Assembly: GCF_000003815.2 (NCBI RefSeq)
Contig: NC_049986.1
Coordinates: 9,547,488 to 9,572,276, forward strand
Length of the DNA stretch: 24,789 nt
Origin: Branchiostoma floridae
Lineage: Eukaryota; Chordata; Leptocardii; Amphioxiformes; Branchiostomatidae
Reading direction: 5' to 3'
Position 1 is the first letter of the stretch, and every line of letters begins with the position of its first letter. This document shows positions 1-10,400 of this stretch, piece by piece. The translations under genes were made by a program, and so were the position numbers. The notes beneath the pieces were generated by a model. The model saw only the letters and a program-made list of their open reading frames with translations, ran no database searches and was not told the DNA's origin.

Positions 1-857
1 TGCAGGTCATGTGGCAATGCCATAGCAACAGCCACCAGTGTCATAGCAACGGCCAATCGGAGACGCATAATGGGATACTTCATACAAAATTTGCAGAGAT
101 AGCGGGCGCCCTTTTTGGTGCAACGTAACGATGTATTGCAGGGGAAAATATTCGGAATGGAGCCTGTATAATTATTTTTTACAGGTTTTCCATGAGATTT
201 ATGCGAAAGTTGGTCGCCCCAAAATGCCCCAAAAATGTGAGAATGACACTATTTTTCGCTGACAGCCCGCTTGCTTTGAAGGTTGACTGCCGACCCAATT
301 GACGTGAGAGCCTGCGTAGGCTGCCATTACGGAAATGGCTGGCCGTGAAAACTATTTTTTTTCTGCGTAGTTCAGGTTGATTTTTAGGTTGACATTCATT
401 CTACATGTATATCAGAAAATATCTATCGGGAGGCTGTTTTATTATCACAGCATTCTTACCCAGCGTTATGAACATGATTGCTGTTGGCAATGTTTTGCAA
501 AGTCAAATCAAGTCTTGCAAATCTGTACCCACAATTTTCGCGCCATATGCTAATAAGTGCGCGCTTTATGCTAATCTATCAACCTGACCTCCTGCTAACG
601 CGAGCCCGACGAGTTTATACGCAGTTTGAAGCCTACGGGGACTCCCGCTGAGCCTACGGGCGTACGCTTCGGAGTGGACGGGAGAAAATTTGACGATAAC
701 GGGACTATGTTAATGGAAACTCTCTTTACACGGTGCTCCCGCTAATGCAGTCCCGCTAACGCCAGTCCCGCTAACGCAAAAAGCGTAATGTAAAGTGGGC
801 CTAAGCTGGAGGATACTGACTATCAAACTAAAAAGTTAATAGAAGCTCACTGACAAG
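1..857. other. Non-coding stretch upstream of the P450 exons
   Basis: No convincing coding exon is visible on either strand, and the short open frames have no recognisable domain. At about 590-780 there are short degenerate direct repeats of a 14-bp unit containing TCCCGCTAACGC, plus two copies of AGCCTACGGG. A small palindrome (GCCTGCGTAGGC) lies near 312-323. The missing 5' half of the P450 gene could not be found here. Confidence 0.5.
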
Positions 858-1136
858 ATCATTTATCACTCTAAGAAACAGTCCAATAGGAACTCAGGAT
901 TTTTTTCATCTAATAGGAACTCAGAATTCTTAATCACTTAAGACAATCAGTCCAATAAATGCACAGCATTTTTTAATCCAATAGGAGCTCAGGATTCTTT
1001 ATCACTTTGAAAATCAGTCCAATAGGAGTTCAGGATTCTTTAACTATCTAAATCAGTCTATAAAGTAGGAGCTCAGGAATTGTTGTACTGAAAATCAGTC
1101 CAATAGGAGCTCATAAGGATTCTTGATCACACTGCA
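858..1136. repeat. Minisatellite, about seven copies of a ~37-42 bp unit
   Basis: Degenerate tandem repeats share the core CAGTCCAATAGGAGCTCAGG followed by ATTCTT and a variable ATCACT-like tail. Copies begin near 879, 911, 950, 979, 1016, 1055 and 1097. The array ends about 290 bp before the first visible P450 exon, so it may lie in a P450 intron. Confidence 0.75.
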
Positions 1137-1365
1137 TAACAGTTCGTATCCCAGTAGTTACATCCCCTATAGTGTCCATACCCCTGTAATGTCAGACATG
1201 CATTTGAATCATAACCCAAAAGTGTCCATGGACCCCTTCTGATGTCTGTACCCCATGTATCTTCCCCCAGTAGCATCTTTATCCTCAGAGTAGTGTCTCC
1301 TTTTGTCCATACTTCCTGCAGTGTCCATAACCTTGAACTGACCGCAGTTGGTACAATTCTGAGTC
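1137..1365. repeat. Degenerate GTGTCCATACCCC-type minisatellite
   Basis: Imperfect ~20-bp repeats with the core AGTGTCCATACCCC or TGTCTGTACCCC recur through this stretch. The same motif family forms the larger array at 2728-3180 in a downstream P450 intron, so the two blocks are probably related. Confidence 0.55.
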
Positions 1366-1429
1366 TCCACTTACACGTTGAGGAGTTTTTATCCAAATTC
1401 AAGAGAATTGCTTTTTAAATTTTTCTTAG

Positions 1430-4400
1430 TTGATGACAACATCCCCAACGACCTCCTGAGTCTGGTGATGCTGGCCCGGGACAGAGACACGGGGGAGGGG
1501 CTTCCTGAGGAGGTCATCAGGCACGAGGTCATGACCTTCATGGTGGCTGGACATGAGGTGGGGATGGAACACTGTAAAAGTGGAAATATTCACACTGGTT
1601 TAATGTGCAACGTTCTCATCCTCTTCTTCTTCTTCTTTCGTTTTGACTCATTTTTCACTTGAGTAAAGTGAGGAAAGTTGTGTAAAGTGCCTTTCCCAAG
1701 GGCACAAGATTGATGACGAGTTCGAACTCAGGACCTTCTGGACCTGAGTCAAACGTGCTGCCGATTGCGCCACGTGGTCCCACATGGTGACCTCTTTGCT
1801 ACAAAGTTTAACCATTGCACCTAGTTTTTAACTGCAAACTTAAAACCTCTATTAATAAATTCTCCATTCAAAAGTCAGTTTACATTGGCATAAAAATGTG
1901 AGCCACTGTAAATATCTCATGATCTACTGTATTGCATAAGATTTTTACCTAAAGTTATAGATGCCTTGGTGGAGTGAATGACCTGATATTATATAGTATA
2001 TGGTATACATGACGGTATGGTATGGTATGTCATCTTAGTTTGTTTTATTTCATTCTTGGACATCTCAGGAATTTTTAGACAATTAAGCCTTAAGGTAATG
2101 TTACCTTTGGTGCTTGGAGACTTAATGCAATGATATTTTATGCAATTCACCAAAGCCCTGGAGCATTAATGTTTATGATGTTTATTTGTCACCCAGACAA
2201 CCAGTACAGGACTATCCTGGCTGTTACTGGAGCTGTCACGTCATCCGGAGATACAGGACCGCCTGAGGTCAGAGGTCAGGGCTGTGTTGCCTGGCGACGA
2301 CACGCCCATCACCTGGGACCTCCTGGATCAAATCCCCTACCTGATGTGGGTGGTGAAGGAAACTCTCAGGTGATGAAAACACTTTTTAGGTATCATTGAA
2401 CAAGTTTGGTGTAAATATTCAACACAAAAATTGAACTCACCCAAATTTTTTACTGAAAATAGAACCTGTGACTCAGTAAGCAGTGGATCATAAGTTGCAG
2501 GAAGTCTATAGTGCCCAACGTCTCAGTTCAGGGATGGTTGTAAAGCTCTAATGTAGATGGCTTCTTTGATCCCTCTTAGTAGGGAAAAAAAACTAGTCTT
2601 TTGAGGTAGTGTGGTCCTTAAGTTGTTAGCTGCCCTGCATGCAAAAGTAAAAGCTGTGAATTTGATTCCTGCTGTGTTCCTCACCTGACATGCAAGCTAC
2701 CGGAAATATTGCAATCCTTAAGTGCTGTTCATTGTTTTTGCCCAGTACCCCTGGCCTTCTAGTGTCTGTACCCCTTGTAGTGTCTGTACCCCTTTGTAGT
2801 GTTTGTATCCACAGGATTGTCTTTACCTCCAGTAGCATCCGTAGTCCCCTTATATTAATGGGATTTTAATGGGACTGTGTGTGGCAGCGGCAGCGTGTTT
2901 GCCTTGTGACCGAGAGGTCTCGGGTTTGAATCCGGCTGCCGTGTCACCGATCTGTAGTCCCCTTATATATTGTCTCTAGTGTCTGTACCCCTAGAAGTGT
3001 CCGTACCCCCAGTCGTGTCTGTACCCCTGGTCGTGTCCATACAGTGTCACCCAGTAGTGTCTGTACCCCTGGTAGTGTCCGTACGCTCTGGGTATTGTCC
3101 ATACCCAGTAGTGTCTATACCTCAGGTGGCATCTGTACCCACTGTAGCAGCAGTATTCCCTGTAGTGTCTGTATCCTTACCTACCTACCTACCTTGTCCC
3201 TTGACCTCCAGGTCGTTGGGGGGACAAGGTAGACATGAAGATCGAGAGTTGCCTCCAGGTTCGTCTCTCCCTAGCCAGGGTTAACCTGTCCTGTAGGCTG
3301 AGGCCCGTCCATTCAGTGATGTTGTCTTGCCAAGCTTTTCGCTGCCATCTACGGCGACGTCCACCTTCCACCGTTCCTTGTAGGATTGTCTTGGCAAGGT
3401 TGTTGTGTCGGGTAACGTGCCTGAACCACTTCAGTTTACGTCTTTTTAACTGTTGCTAGTAGTGTTTCCTGCGGGCCAACAAGACCGCGTACCTGTTCCC
3501 GTACATACTCGTTCGTGACGTATCCATATCTGTATTCTATTCTATTCTATTCTATGCAGTTGATTAACAATGAGCAATTGACTTTACAGGATGCACCCAC
3601 CCGCCCCTCTGACTTTCAGACAGGCACTGCAGGATGACCGCCTGGGACAGTACCCCATCCCTGCAGGCACTGTGGTTAACATCAGTCCTGCAGTCATGCA
3701 CAGGTCAGCCTTATCAAACCCCACTCATATCATATACAAGGACTGGCAAATTTCTATTTGCGAAGGCCCGAGATAAGATCCCAATGGATAAATTCTGGTT
3801 TATCAATAGTCCGAATTTAGTCACAAGGCATCATTTATCCTGATCTGTTGTTGGAGGTGGATTGAAAAGGGATCAATCTAGGGTTCTACCAAAAGGCGCT
3901 TCCGTACAGCGTATGATACTGCAAAATCTTTCAGGGACTGCACTAGAAAAAGATTATCAAATTGTACTAGTTATAATTTAAGTGGTAAAGCCTCAAACTG
4001 AGGACAAAGTATGGTACTTTTTCCTTAGCTAGTACCAGGTATTGCAATGTTTCTTTACCATGGCTTGCATTTTTGACCAAGCTCACTAGTTATAAATTCC
4101 TACTCTTGTGTTGGAGTCTTTCTTTAATGTATCAGTACTGTACCTAAATGACGTTACACTCAAGTATATATATTACCATGTGGTAACAATAATGTGCAAT
4201 TCCAACTGCAGAATAATGAAATACTAGTAAAAAAGACAAGTATACTCTAGCATGAAATATGGTGTGAGGTGTCAGGGGCATTGATTTCATTCACAATAAG
4301 CTGCAAAATTAAATGCCAGAAATGATACTTTATTTCCGCAGGTTGTCTCAGTACTGGGAAGATCCGGACACCTTTAACCCTGAACGATTCGCCGGCGACG

Positions 4401-4618
4401 CCAACAGGAACCCTTACACGTTCCTCCCATTCATCGCCGGCCCGCGGACGTGCATCGGCAGTAAGTTCGCCCTGGCGGAGATGCGAGCCGTGACGGCGGT
4501 GCTGGTCCGACATTTCCAGTTTGATCCGGTTCCAGGGGTACAATACAAGAATAAACAAAAAATCACCATGAGACCAGAGCCACCTCTCTGTCTACGTGTT
4601 AGCAAAACTCTGCTTTGA
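1430..4618 (+). CDS. Cytochrome P450, 3' part (four exons: I-helix to stop)
   Basis: A P450 is a heme monooxygenase, in animals normally anchored in the ER membrane and fed electrons by P450 reductase. Exons are 1430-1557, 2197-2369, 3590-3703 and 4342-4618. All introns are GT-AG and all phases agree, giving 229 residues. Diagnostic motifs occur in order: I-helix VAGHE/TT, split by an intron exactly at the oxygen-activating region; K-helix ETLR (ExxR); FNPERF (PERF motif); and heme loop FIAGPRTCIG with the axial cysteine ligand. The C-terminus is complete, ending in TGA. About 250-280 N-terminal residues (membrane anchor to helix H) are absent. They may lie upstream of the window, or the copy may be truncated. 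The AGHETT/AGPRxCIG style suggests a CYP4/CYP46-like or related clan, but family assignment is not possible by eye. No frameshift or internal stop is seen. Confidence 0.92.
1641..1786 (-). mobile_element. tRNA-derived SINE copy in a P450 intron
   Basis: Read on the minus strand, the element has a Pol III A-box-like TGGCGCAATCGG (complement of about 1761-1772) and a B-box-like GAGTTCGAACTC (1718-1729). A body follows, containing CTTGTGCCCTTGGGAAAGGC. The body (1650-1711) is nearly identical to 20978-21035, which identifies the same SINE family. It lies about 85 bp downstream of the I-helix exon. Confidence 0.8.
2728..3190. repeat. Minisatellite of ~20-bp GTAGTGTCTGTACCCC units
   Basis: Many imperfect copies of (C/G)TAGTGTCTGTACCCCTGG fill this P450 intron. 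The array is interrupted at 2856-2953 by a short SINE and ends in a CCTA/CTAC simple repeat that abuts the LINE fragment at 3189. The open frame through it (2970-3284) is a repeat artefact rich in SVPxVVSVP. Confidence 0.8.
2841..2968 (+). mobile_element. Short tRNA-like SINE with 15-bp target-site duplication
   Basis: GTAGTCCCCTTATAT occurs at 2841-2855 and again at 2954-2968, flanking a ~98-bp insert. The insert has a B-box GGGTTTGAATCC and possible acceptor-stem pairing GGCAGC/GCTGCC. A long target duplication is the hallmark of target-primed reverse transcription. The insertion lies inside the surrounding minisatellite. Confidence 0.75.
3189..3455 (-). pseudogene. Non-LTR retrotransposon reverse transcriptase, C-terminal fragment
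   Basis: The minus frame is open between a stop at 3456-3458 and its own stop at about 3189. It encodes the typical tail of an invertebrate LINE pol: KLKWFRHVTRH, then LAKTILQGTVEGGRRRRWQR, then KAWQDNITEWTGL. These motifs lie after the reverse-transcriptase palm and thumb. The rest of the element (endonuclease, RT core) is missing, as expected for a 5'-truncated copy. Its 3' end runs into GTAG/GGTAGG-type simple sequence. A related fragment lies at 18604-19248. The clade (CR1/L2/RTE-like) is not resolved by eye. Confidence 0.85.
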
Positions 4619-5980
4619 TTCAGGTTTCTTCTGTTTCTAACAAAAAGTCATGTTTGACCATGCTGTAAGTCATACAAAACAGCTTCAAAAATTTCAAATT
4701 GCAAAGTCATGATCAAAGAGGAAGACGGGAAAGAACAAAAATTAAGTACAATCTGTCATATTGTAAAGCAATTACTCTGTTACTGCGTTTCAGTCAATTG
4801 TTCAACGTTTCTAATTTCTGTTTCGTATTTGATTAATGAAGACAACTTTCTTCAGCAAAACTTTTTTATTTGCACGCTTGCATCAGTTTTTGGGTTCGCA
4901 GTCTTTCATATAATGAAATCAGCATGTCCTAAATGATACAGAAAATCGATGGTTTCTGTAATAAAATTGCTCATGCTGCTTGTAACCGTACAGTTGTCAA
5001 TTTAGATTGACACAAAATAACTTGTGAAATGTGGAAGGTTTCAATGCTTAAGGATTGTGTCCTGAACATGTCAGAATTAGGTCAAGATTGCTCATAGTTT
5101 TGTTTAAAGAAAGCACTCGGACACTAGACAGACAAAAGTGCAAGACTTGTTGTAGGAAGTGAAGGAAATTATGAAGGAAATGTATCAAGTAATGAAAACT
5201 AAAATGTATTGCAGTAGGCCTAACCTGGTATCCATTCTATCATGAAATGGACTAAGGCTATCTTTGAGGTAGATGGAGCTTTCTACCACGCACCTGTTAG
5301 TTGTTTTATGTGGTAGGAGTTTAATTCTCTATTCAAGCATTCTATGGTGGCCAATTAAACTTACTATCACTCACAGAGGGGAGGCCTGTCTAACCAAAGG
5401 AAAGCTAAGCCAAGGATAGCCCAAACAGATGATTATAGACTGTTAGCCATGTTTACTGTATTCATATATTTGGATGATGATTATAGTAATGGTTATAACT
5501 TGTATCCTAGTTCTCAATCACATATATGTATGAAAACTTTTGCTAAGATTTCTTGAAATTGTCCTTGTGGCAGCAACTCAACCTGCGGTCATCACTTGTA
5601 AGTTTATCATTGCCGAGGTATCGTGTTCTGTAGTTTGATTTAAATCTTGTAAGTTAAACCCGATTTTGAAAATGTGATGCAGGGCAAAGCCCTATTCATT
5701 TTCTGTACATAACTTTTACTTGACTTCTAATGTTACAGATAGTAAAATTTGATAAAGCTTATAAATTGCAAGTCTAATATTATGTAATGTTAATCATCTA
5801 TTGCAAATATGTTTCAAGGGAAATACATTCTATGGTGTTCAAACATTAATAGCTTAAAATATTGAGGATTGCCTATATTATGTACTGAAGCTAAAGTGAA
5901 TTGAGTAAAACATGTACTGTTGTAATTATTGTGTTTGTTTCATCAATTGTAGCTTAAATAGTCAGATGTCACAGCGTTAC
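4619..5980. other. P450 3' flank and intergenic DNA; candidate poly(A) signal at 4960
   Basis: An AATAAA hexamer at 4960-4965, about 340 bp after the P450 stop, is a plausible poly(A) signal. The rest is AT-rich and shows no coding motif, RNA gene or clear repeat. The open frame at 4709-4936 has no recognisable features and sits in probable 3' UTR. Confidence 0.5.
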
Positions 5981-5988
5981 AAGCACCT

Positions 5989-6192
5989 GTCCTTGGTGCT
6001 GAACTATATCTATAAACAGGCAACAGGACTTGTCCTTGGTGCTGAACACCATCCACACACTTTACTTGACTTGACTTGACTTGACTTTATTCAGATCCAC
6101 TTTCAGCTATTACAACATACACACAGGGTTTACGGAAAAGGCTTGGCTGTCTACCTGGGCTGTCTACCTGGGCTGTCTACCTTGGCTGGCTA
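5989..6192. repeat. Cluster of short direct and tandem repeats
   Basis: TGTCCTTGGTGCTGAAC is present at 5989-6005 and 6031-6047. A (TTGAC)n microsatellite covers roughly 6063-6088. Three copies of a ~16-bp GGCTGTCTACCTG unit lie at about 6145-6192. No gene is evident. Confidence 0.7.
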
Positions 6193-6239
6193 TCACGTCA
6201 GGCTACTCGGACCTACGAAAGCCCATTGGGACAAAAGCT

Positions 6240-6400
6240 GTTTTAGCAGTAGGTGTTGTTTGCGCTCAATGAAGAAGCTATGTGTGAAGCTATTGTGTGT
6301 GTTAAATAACCCAGACGTTCTGGGTTCAAATCAGTTGATATGCCACCAATCTTGTGCCCTTGGTAAGGGCTATCAACACGACTTATCGGGCTGATTGGAT
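6240..6400 (+). mobile_element. Degenerate tRNA-derived SINE relic
   Basis: A B-box-like TGGGTTCAAATC (about 6329-6340) is followed by CTTGTGCCCTTGGTAAGGGC and ACACGACTTATCGGGCTG. The order of motifs matches the SINE body seen at 1641-1786 and 20683-21118, but in plus orientation and more decayed. The boundaries are approximate. Confidence 0.6.
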
Positions 6401-6775
6401 TTAATAGTCTTAAGACTGGTGGTCAAAGGCGTGCAGGAGCCGTTCCTTAGTGGAGTGGCTGTCAGGGTCCAGGCTTCTGCGCCAATTATACATTAGGATC
6501 GACAATTGAATTGTGAGGAGCTTAGAATAAGCATTGCTAAAGTGCAAGGGTCTGGAACTGCTACCATTCGGTGCAAACTCAGGTGACCTCAATACGACAG
6601 CAATTACCCCAGGTGTGGCCACAGGACTTAAGGTTTTGAACCATTTACACTGGGAAGGAAGGACCCCTAGTCTTTTCGTAAGTGTGGTGGGTTCTTTGCC
6701 CTATCTGAGGAGGGCTCTTACCGAAGCTAGGTAATCTTTTCTCTACCCTAGTGAAGGGAGGGAAGTCGTGTTAAG
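6401..6775. other. Intergenic stretch, nothing recognised
   Basis: No domain, RNA gene or clear terminal repeat was recognised. The frames here are short and lack codon-usage or motif support. Confidence 0.4.
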
Positions 6776-6940
6776 TACTCTCCAAGCAGAGGTTGGTGGG
6801 ANNNNNNNNNNNNNNNNNNNNNNNNNNNNNNNNNNNNNNNNNNNNNNNNNNNNNNNNNNNNNNNNNNNNNNNNNNNNNNNNNNNNNNNNNNNNNNNNNNN
6901 NATTCCGATCCTAAAAGGACTGCCCTCTGCTTGGAGAGTA
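6776..6940. mobile_element. TIR element (MITE-like) enclosing an assembly gap
   Basis: TACTCTCCAAGCAGAGG at 6776-6792 is a perfect inverted match to 6924-6940. If the outer TA is a target duplication, the TIR is CTCTCCAAGCAGAGG, consistent with a Tc1/mariner-like non-autonomous element. The interior is mostly 100 N (6802-6901), so its true length is unknown. Confidence 0.65.
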
Positions 6941-7464
6941 ACCATTTGGTGCATCATTATGAAGGTTAATAAACGACATTTTCGACGATGTGTAATACAT
7001 TGATAAAGTAACAGTAAAGATATGATCAACCAAATGAAATTTCTAAACGTTTTGTGTTCGGCTTACTCTTATTCCGAAGATCTCTACTCTACTCAGTAAC
7101 ACTCCACTCTACTCTCTCTACGATTTCAAGAGTATGCTGTTTTCAATAAATCCACTAGGTGTCGCGCGTGAGTGGTGACGTTGTGGTCATGACCCGTCGG
7201 TGCGAGGTGCCACTTCCGGGTTCGTGTCCAGTCCTAATCTGTGCAGTGTGAAGCTGAAGGTTCGAGTTGAAGTAATTACGATGTGGTGGCCAAACAGGTT
7301 GTATTAGTCAGGCTATATGTCAGCAAAGATGTCAACAATTTTGCATTGGACAAGTTTGTAAATACGATATTGTAATTCACCTGAAGACAGGAGCTCAGAA
7401 CTTTGCAACGTGACTGCATAATGTTTATAGAGGCCTAGAACTGTTATTGTTTCCCAAAACAAGA
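6941..7464. other. Probable promoter and 5' UTR region of the SLC22A18-like gene
   Basis: This stretch lies directly upstream of the first coding exon. A CT-rich tract (about 7070-7130, with repeated CTCTACT) and a weak tRNA-like patch (GGGTTCGTGTCC near 7218) are the only visible features. No TATA box or initiator can be assigned with confidence. Confidence 0.35.
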
Positions 7465-10400
7465 ATGATTACAGTAAATACCGAAGAGTCCGGGACCAGA
7501 GAAGAAGTGAAGATGAGTGCCCCACGACGGAACATCAAGTTTCTGATGTTTATGATCCACGTGAACTACGCCATCTATGGAATCAGTTCACATCTACAAG
7601 GTGGAGCATTCCCGGTAAGAATTTGTCTATCATACATATCTACCAAAAAAACAACCTTTAAATAGTCCCTACTTACGTTAGATAACGTGAAAATAACACT
7701 ACTGTATTTAAGTATAATCGCTGGTGGAGGGGTGAAATGGGGAATCTTTCACGTGGCAATATTTGTCACATCATCATGTAATAAAATAAATTGCATTTAT
7801 TATGTTTATGATTATAAAAATGATAAAATTGGAATAAACATTTGCTGTATGCTACGCACAGTTGTGTTTAGACAAAATGTTTATTGTATTCCAGCAATTG
7901 GCATTGTTACAATGTTTACTATGGTAGTATATGACAATATTATGAGAAAATTAATATATGTTTCTATCATTGTAACATAATGCATTATCGACATGGCTCA
8001 AAATACTCTTTGACACAATTTGATCTGGTGCAAGTTGTGCAAGTACCTTTCCCAAGGGCACAACTTTTGGGGCCACTGAGTGCTACTATTAGGGATTCAA
8101 ACCCTAAACCTTTAGATCGAACATGTCAGTCAATGACCCTATAAACCACAAGATGACCTTGCGACGGTCCTTTTTCTACCCCCAGTTTGTGTCTAAGAAG
8201 CTTGGCGTTGACCCCACCACCTGGGGCTACCTGCAGACCACCATCGCCGTCGCTCAGCTGGCCGGATGTCCCATCTTCGGCCGGTTCGGAGACCTGTACG
8301 GGGGCAGGGCTGCCATGACCTTGACATTCCTCGGGATGATGGTGGAAAGCTTGCTGGTGGCCATGGCCTTCTCTGGTGGTATCCCACTGCTGTTTATCTC
8401 CAGGGCACCCATGCTGTTCATTCATCCAATGACAGGTGGGTATCCCACATAGATGGTATCCCACTAATGTTTTTATCGAGGGCTCCCATGCTGTTATTCA
8501 TCCAATGACAGGTGACTTTACACACATGCTGTTCATTCATCTAATGACAGGTGAGTCAAGGATGGTATCCCACTGATGTTTATCTCAAGGGCACCCATGC
8601 TGTTCATTCACCCAATGAGAGGTTAGTTTAGGATGGTATCCCACTGCTGTTAATATGAAGGGCTCCCATGCTCTTTATTCATCCAATGACAGGTGAGTGT
8701 AGGATGGTATCCCACTGCTGTTCATCTCAAGGGCACCCATGCTGTTCATTCATCCAATGACAGGTGGGTTTAAGATGGTATTCCCATAATTGCTGTTTTT
8801 ATTTGACATTTGACACAATTTTTTAAAAACATGTTTTCCAGCCTTCCAAATGGTGGCGTCAGACCTGTCAGATGAGAAGACGCGAGCGGACGCTCTGGCA
8901 AAACTCAACATCGTCTCCACGGTAGGCCGGATCCTAGGACCAACCATAGCTGGCTGGCTGGTGGAGCACTATGGGTAACTGTATATCATGAATGCTTGAT
9001 GCAAAGTGTATTTCTTTATATGCATTGTACAGCTAGAATGCTGTAATAAATGTAAATGCAGAAATGTCAGTGACAGTTCATCATGCGAGCAAAGTCGAAA
9101 GCGACAGTCTTCTACTCATTTGTTGCACTCTTGCCCAGTTCTAGTAGCTAATAGAGGGTTGGGTACTGGTACCAACAGAAAATTGAGGTACAGGTCCGGT
9201 TCAGGTCCAGAAGATCAGGTCCAGGTCCGGACCTGAACCTGGACCTACCCCAGTAATTCAGTATAAGGAAACTTGTGAATGGACGATACTCAAAATAAAT
9301 TGGTCCATTTTGGTACAAAAATCTGTTTTGTGGTGTATTTGACTCCCACTGGCGTTTTAAAATCCTACAAGGCTACCTGCCTCTGTAGGATTGACTGTAA
9401 AACTGGGTAGAAATGACTATAGATTCTACACTACTCACTCTTGTTACCGTATTTTCTTTGACTGTTAAGCCCCAAAACGTTTGAAAGTTTAATCATATAA
9501 TCTGTTCATTTTCCAATAGGTCCAGCATCCGGTCCACCAAATTTTTTCAGGTCTGTTTTTTCCGCACCGGTCCAATAAGAAAAAACGGTTTTGTACCGGT
9601 GTGGTGAAGTGGTACCCACCCCTAAGTAGCCCATTCATACTATGACCTTAGGACATGAGAGAATCACAAATCAAAGACGATGCTGATTTCATAATGGCTG
9701 TACAGTGTTTTCATCTTTTTCCAATGCTGATATTTCGATGTAGGAATTGCATGTTTTTAGTCACAAAATCATTTAAATAGACATTTAGGTTCAAGGTGGG
9801 TAAGTTGGAATTTACTTGGGACCAGGTGAACCTGAAAGATTTCTGCGGCATCATAGCAGTAATGGGTAAGGTACAGTTAGATCCTCTTAGGCAGTTTGTT
9901 AACGACATTATCTTGTCTATACAGGGAGTCTTTCACCTGTGTGGCAGCGGCCAGCTTGTCGGCTGTCTGTGTGGCCCTGGTCCTCGTTTTTATTCCTGTC
10001 AGCACTAAACAAGTCAACGAGGAAAAGGTAGAAACCTCCAGCCAAAAAAGTAAGAATTCAGACGAGAGATGAGCTCTAGAAGAGCATGTTTTTTAAATGC
10101 ATTTATTGTTGATACAATTATTGTCGGTGCCTCTTGTGGGCATGTTTGTTGGTTGACAACATAACGTCTTTGCTACAGACAGTTCCAATTGTTTCAAAGG
10201 CTTGGGAAGAAGAGATGTAGGTCTTAACTGTAGTCCCCTAGCAAAGATTTGTGGGAACTGCAGGGGGCTTTTTGTTGACTTCAGAAGAGGATATTGCAAG
10301 GAAGGAATTTGATTAGCTCATGACTTAGGCAATTGTAAAATTGCTGCCCTGCGATTGGCCCAAACCCATATTTACACACATATTTAGGAAATGAGAGACC

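Noticed and set aside
405-587. Possible N-terminal P450 exon (hydrophobic stretch)
   Set aside because: There is no P450 motif, and the codon content looks random; no splice phase can be assigned to link it to the exon at 1430.
2889-2946. Functional tRNA gene
   Set aside because: It is only about 60 nt, with no proper D or anticodon arm, and is flanked by a 15-bp target duplication as in a SINE.
2970-3284. Open frame encoding a repetitive SVPxVVSVP protein
   Set aside because: It is a translation of the GTGTCTGTACCCC minisatellite; it begins and ends at no gene-like signals.
7687-7980. 97-residue open frame in transporter intron 1
   Set aside because: It is AT-rich, has no domain, and lies between two exons whose phases join directly.
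8126-8464. Minus-strand 112-residue open frame opposite transporter exon 2
   Set aside because: It is the GC-rich shadow of a real exon whose plus-strand frame has MFS motifs and correct splice phases.
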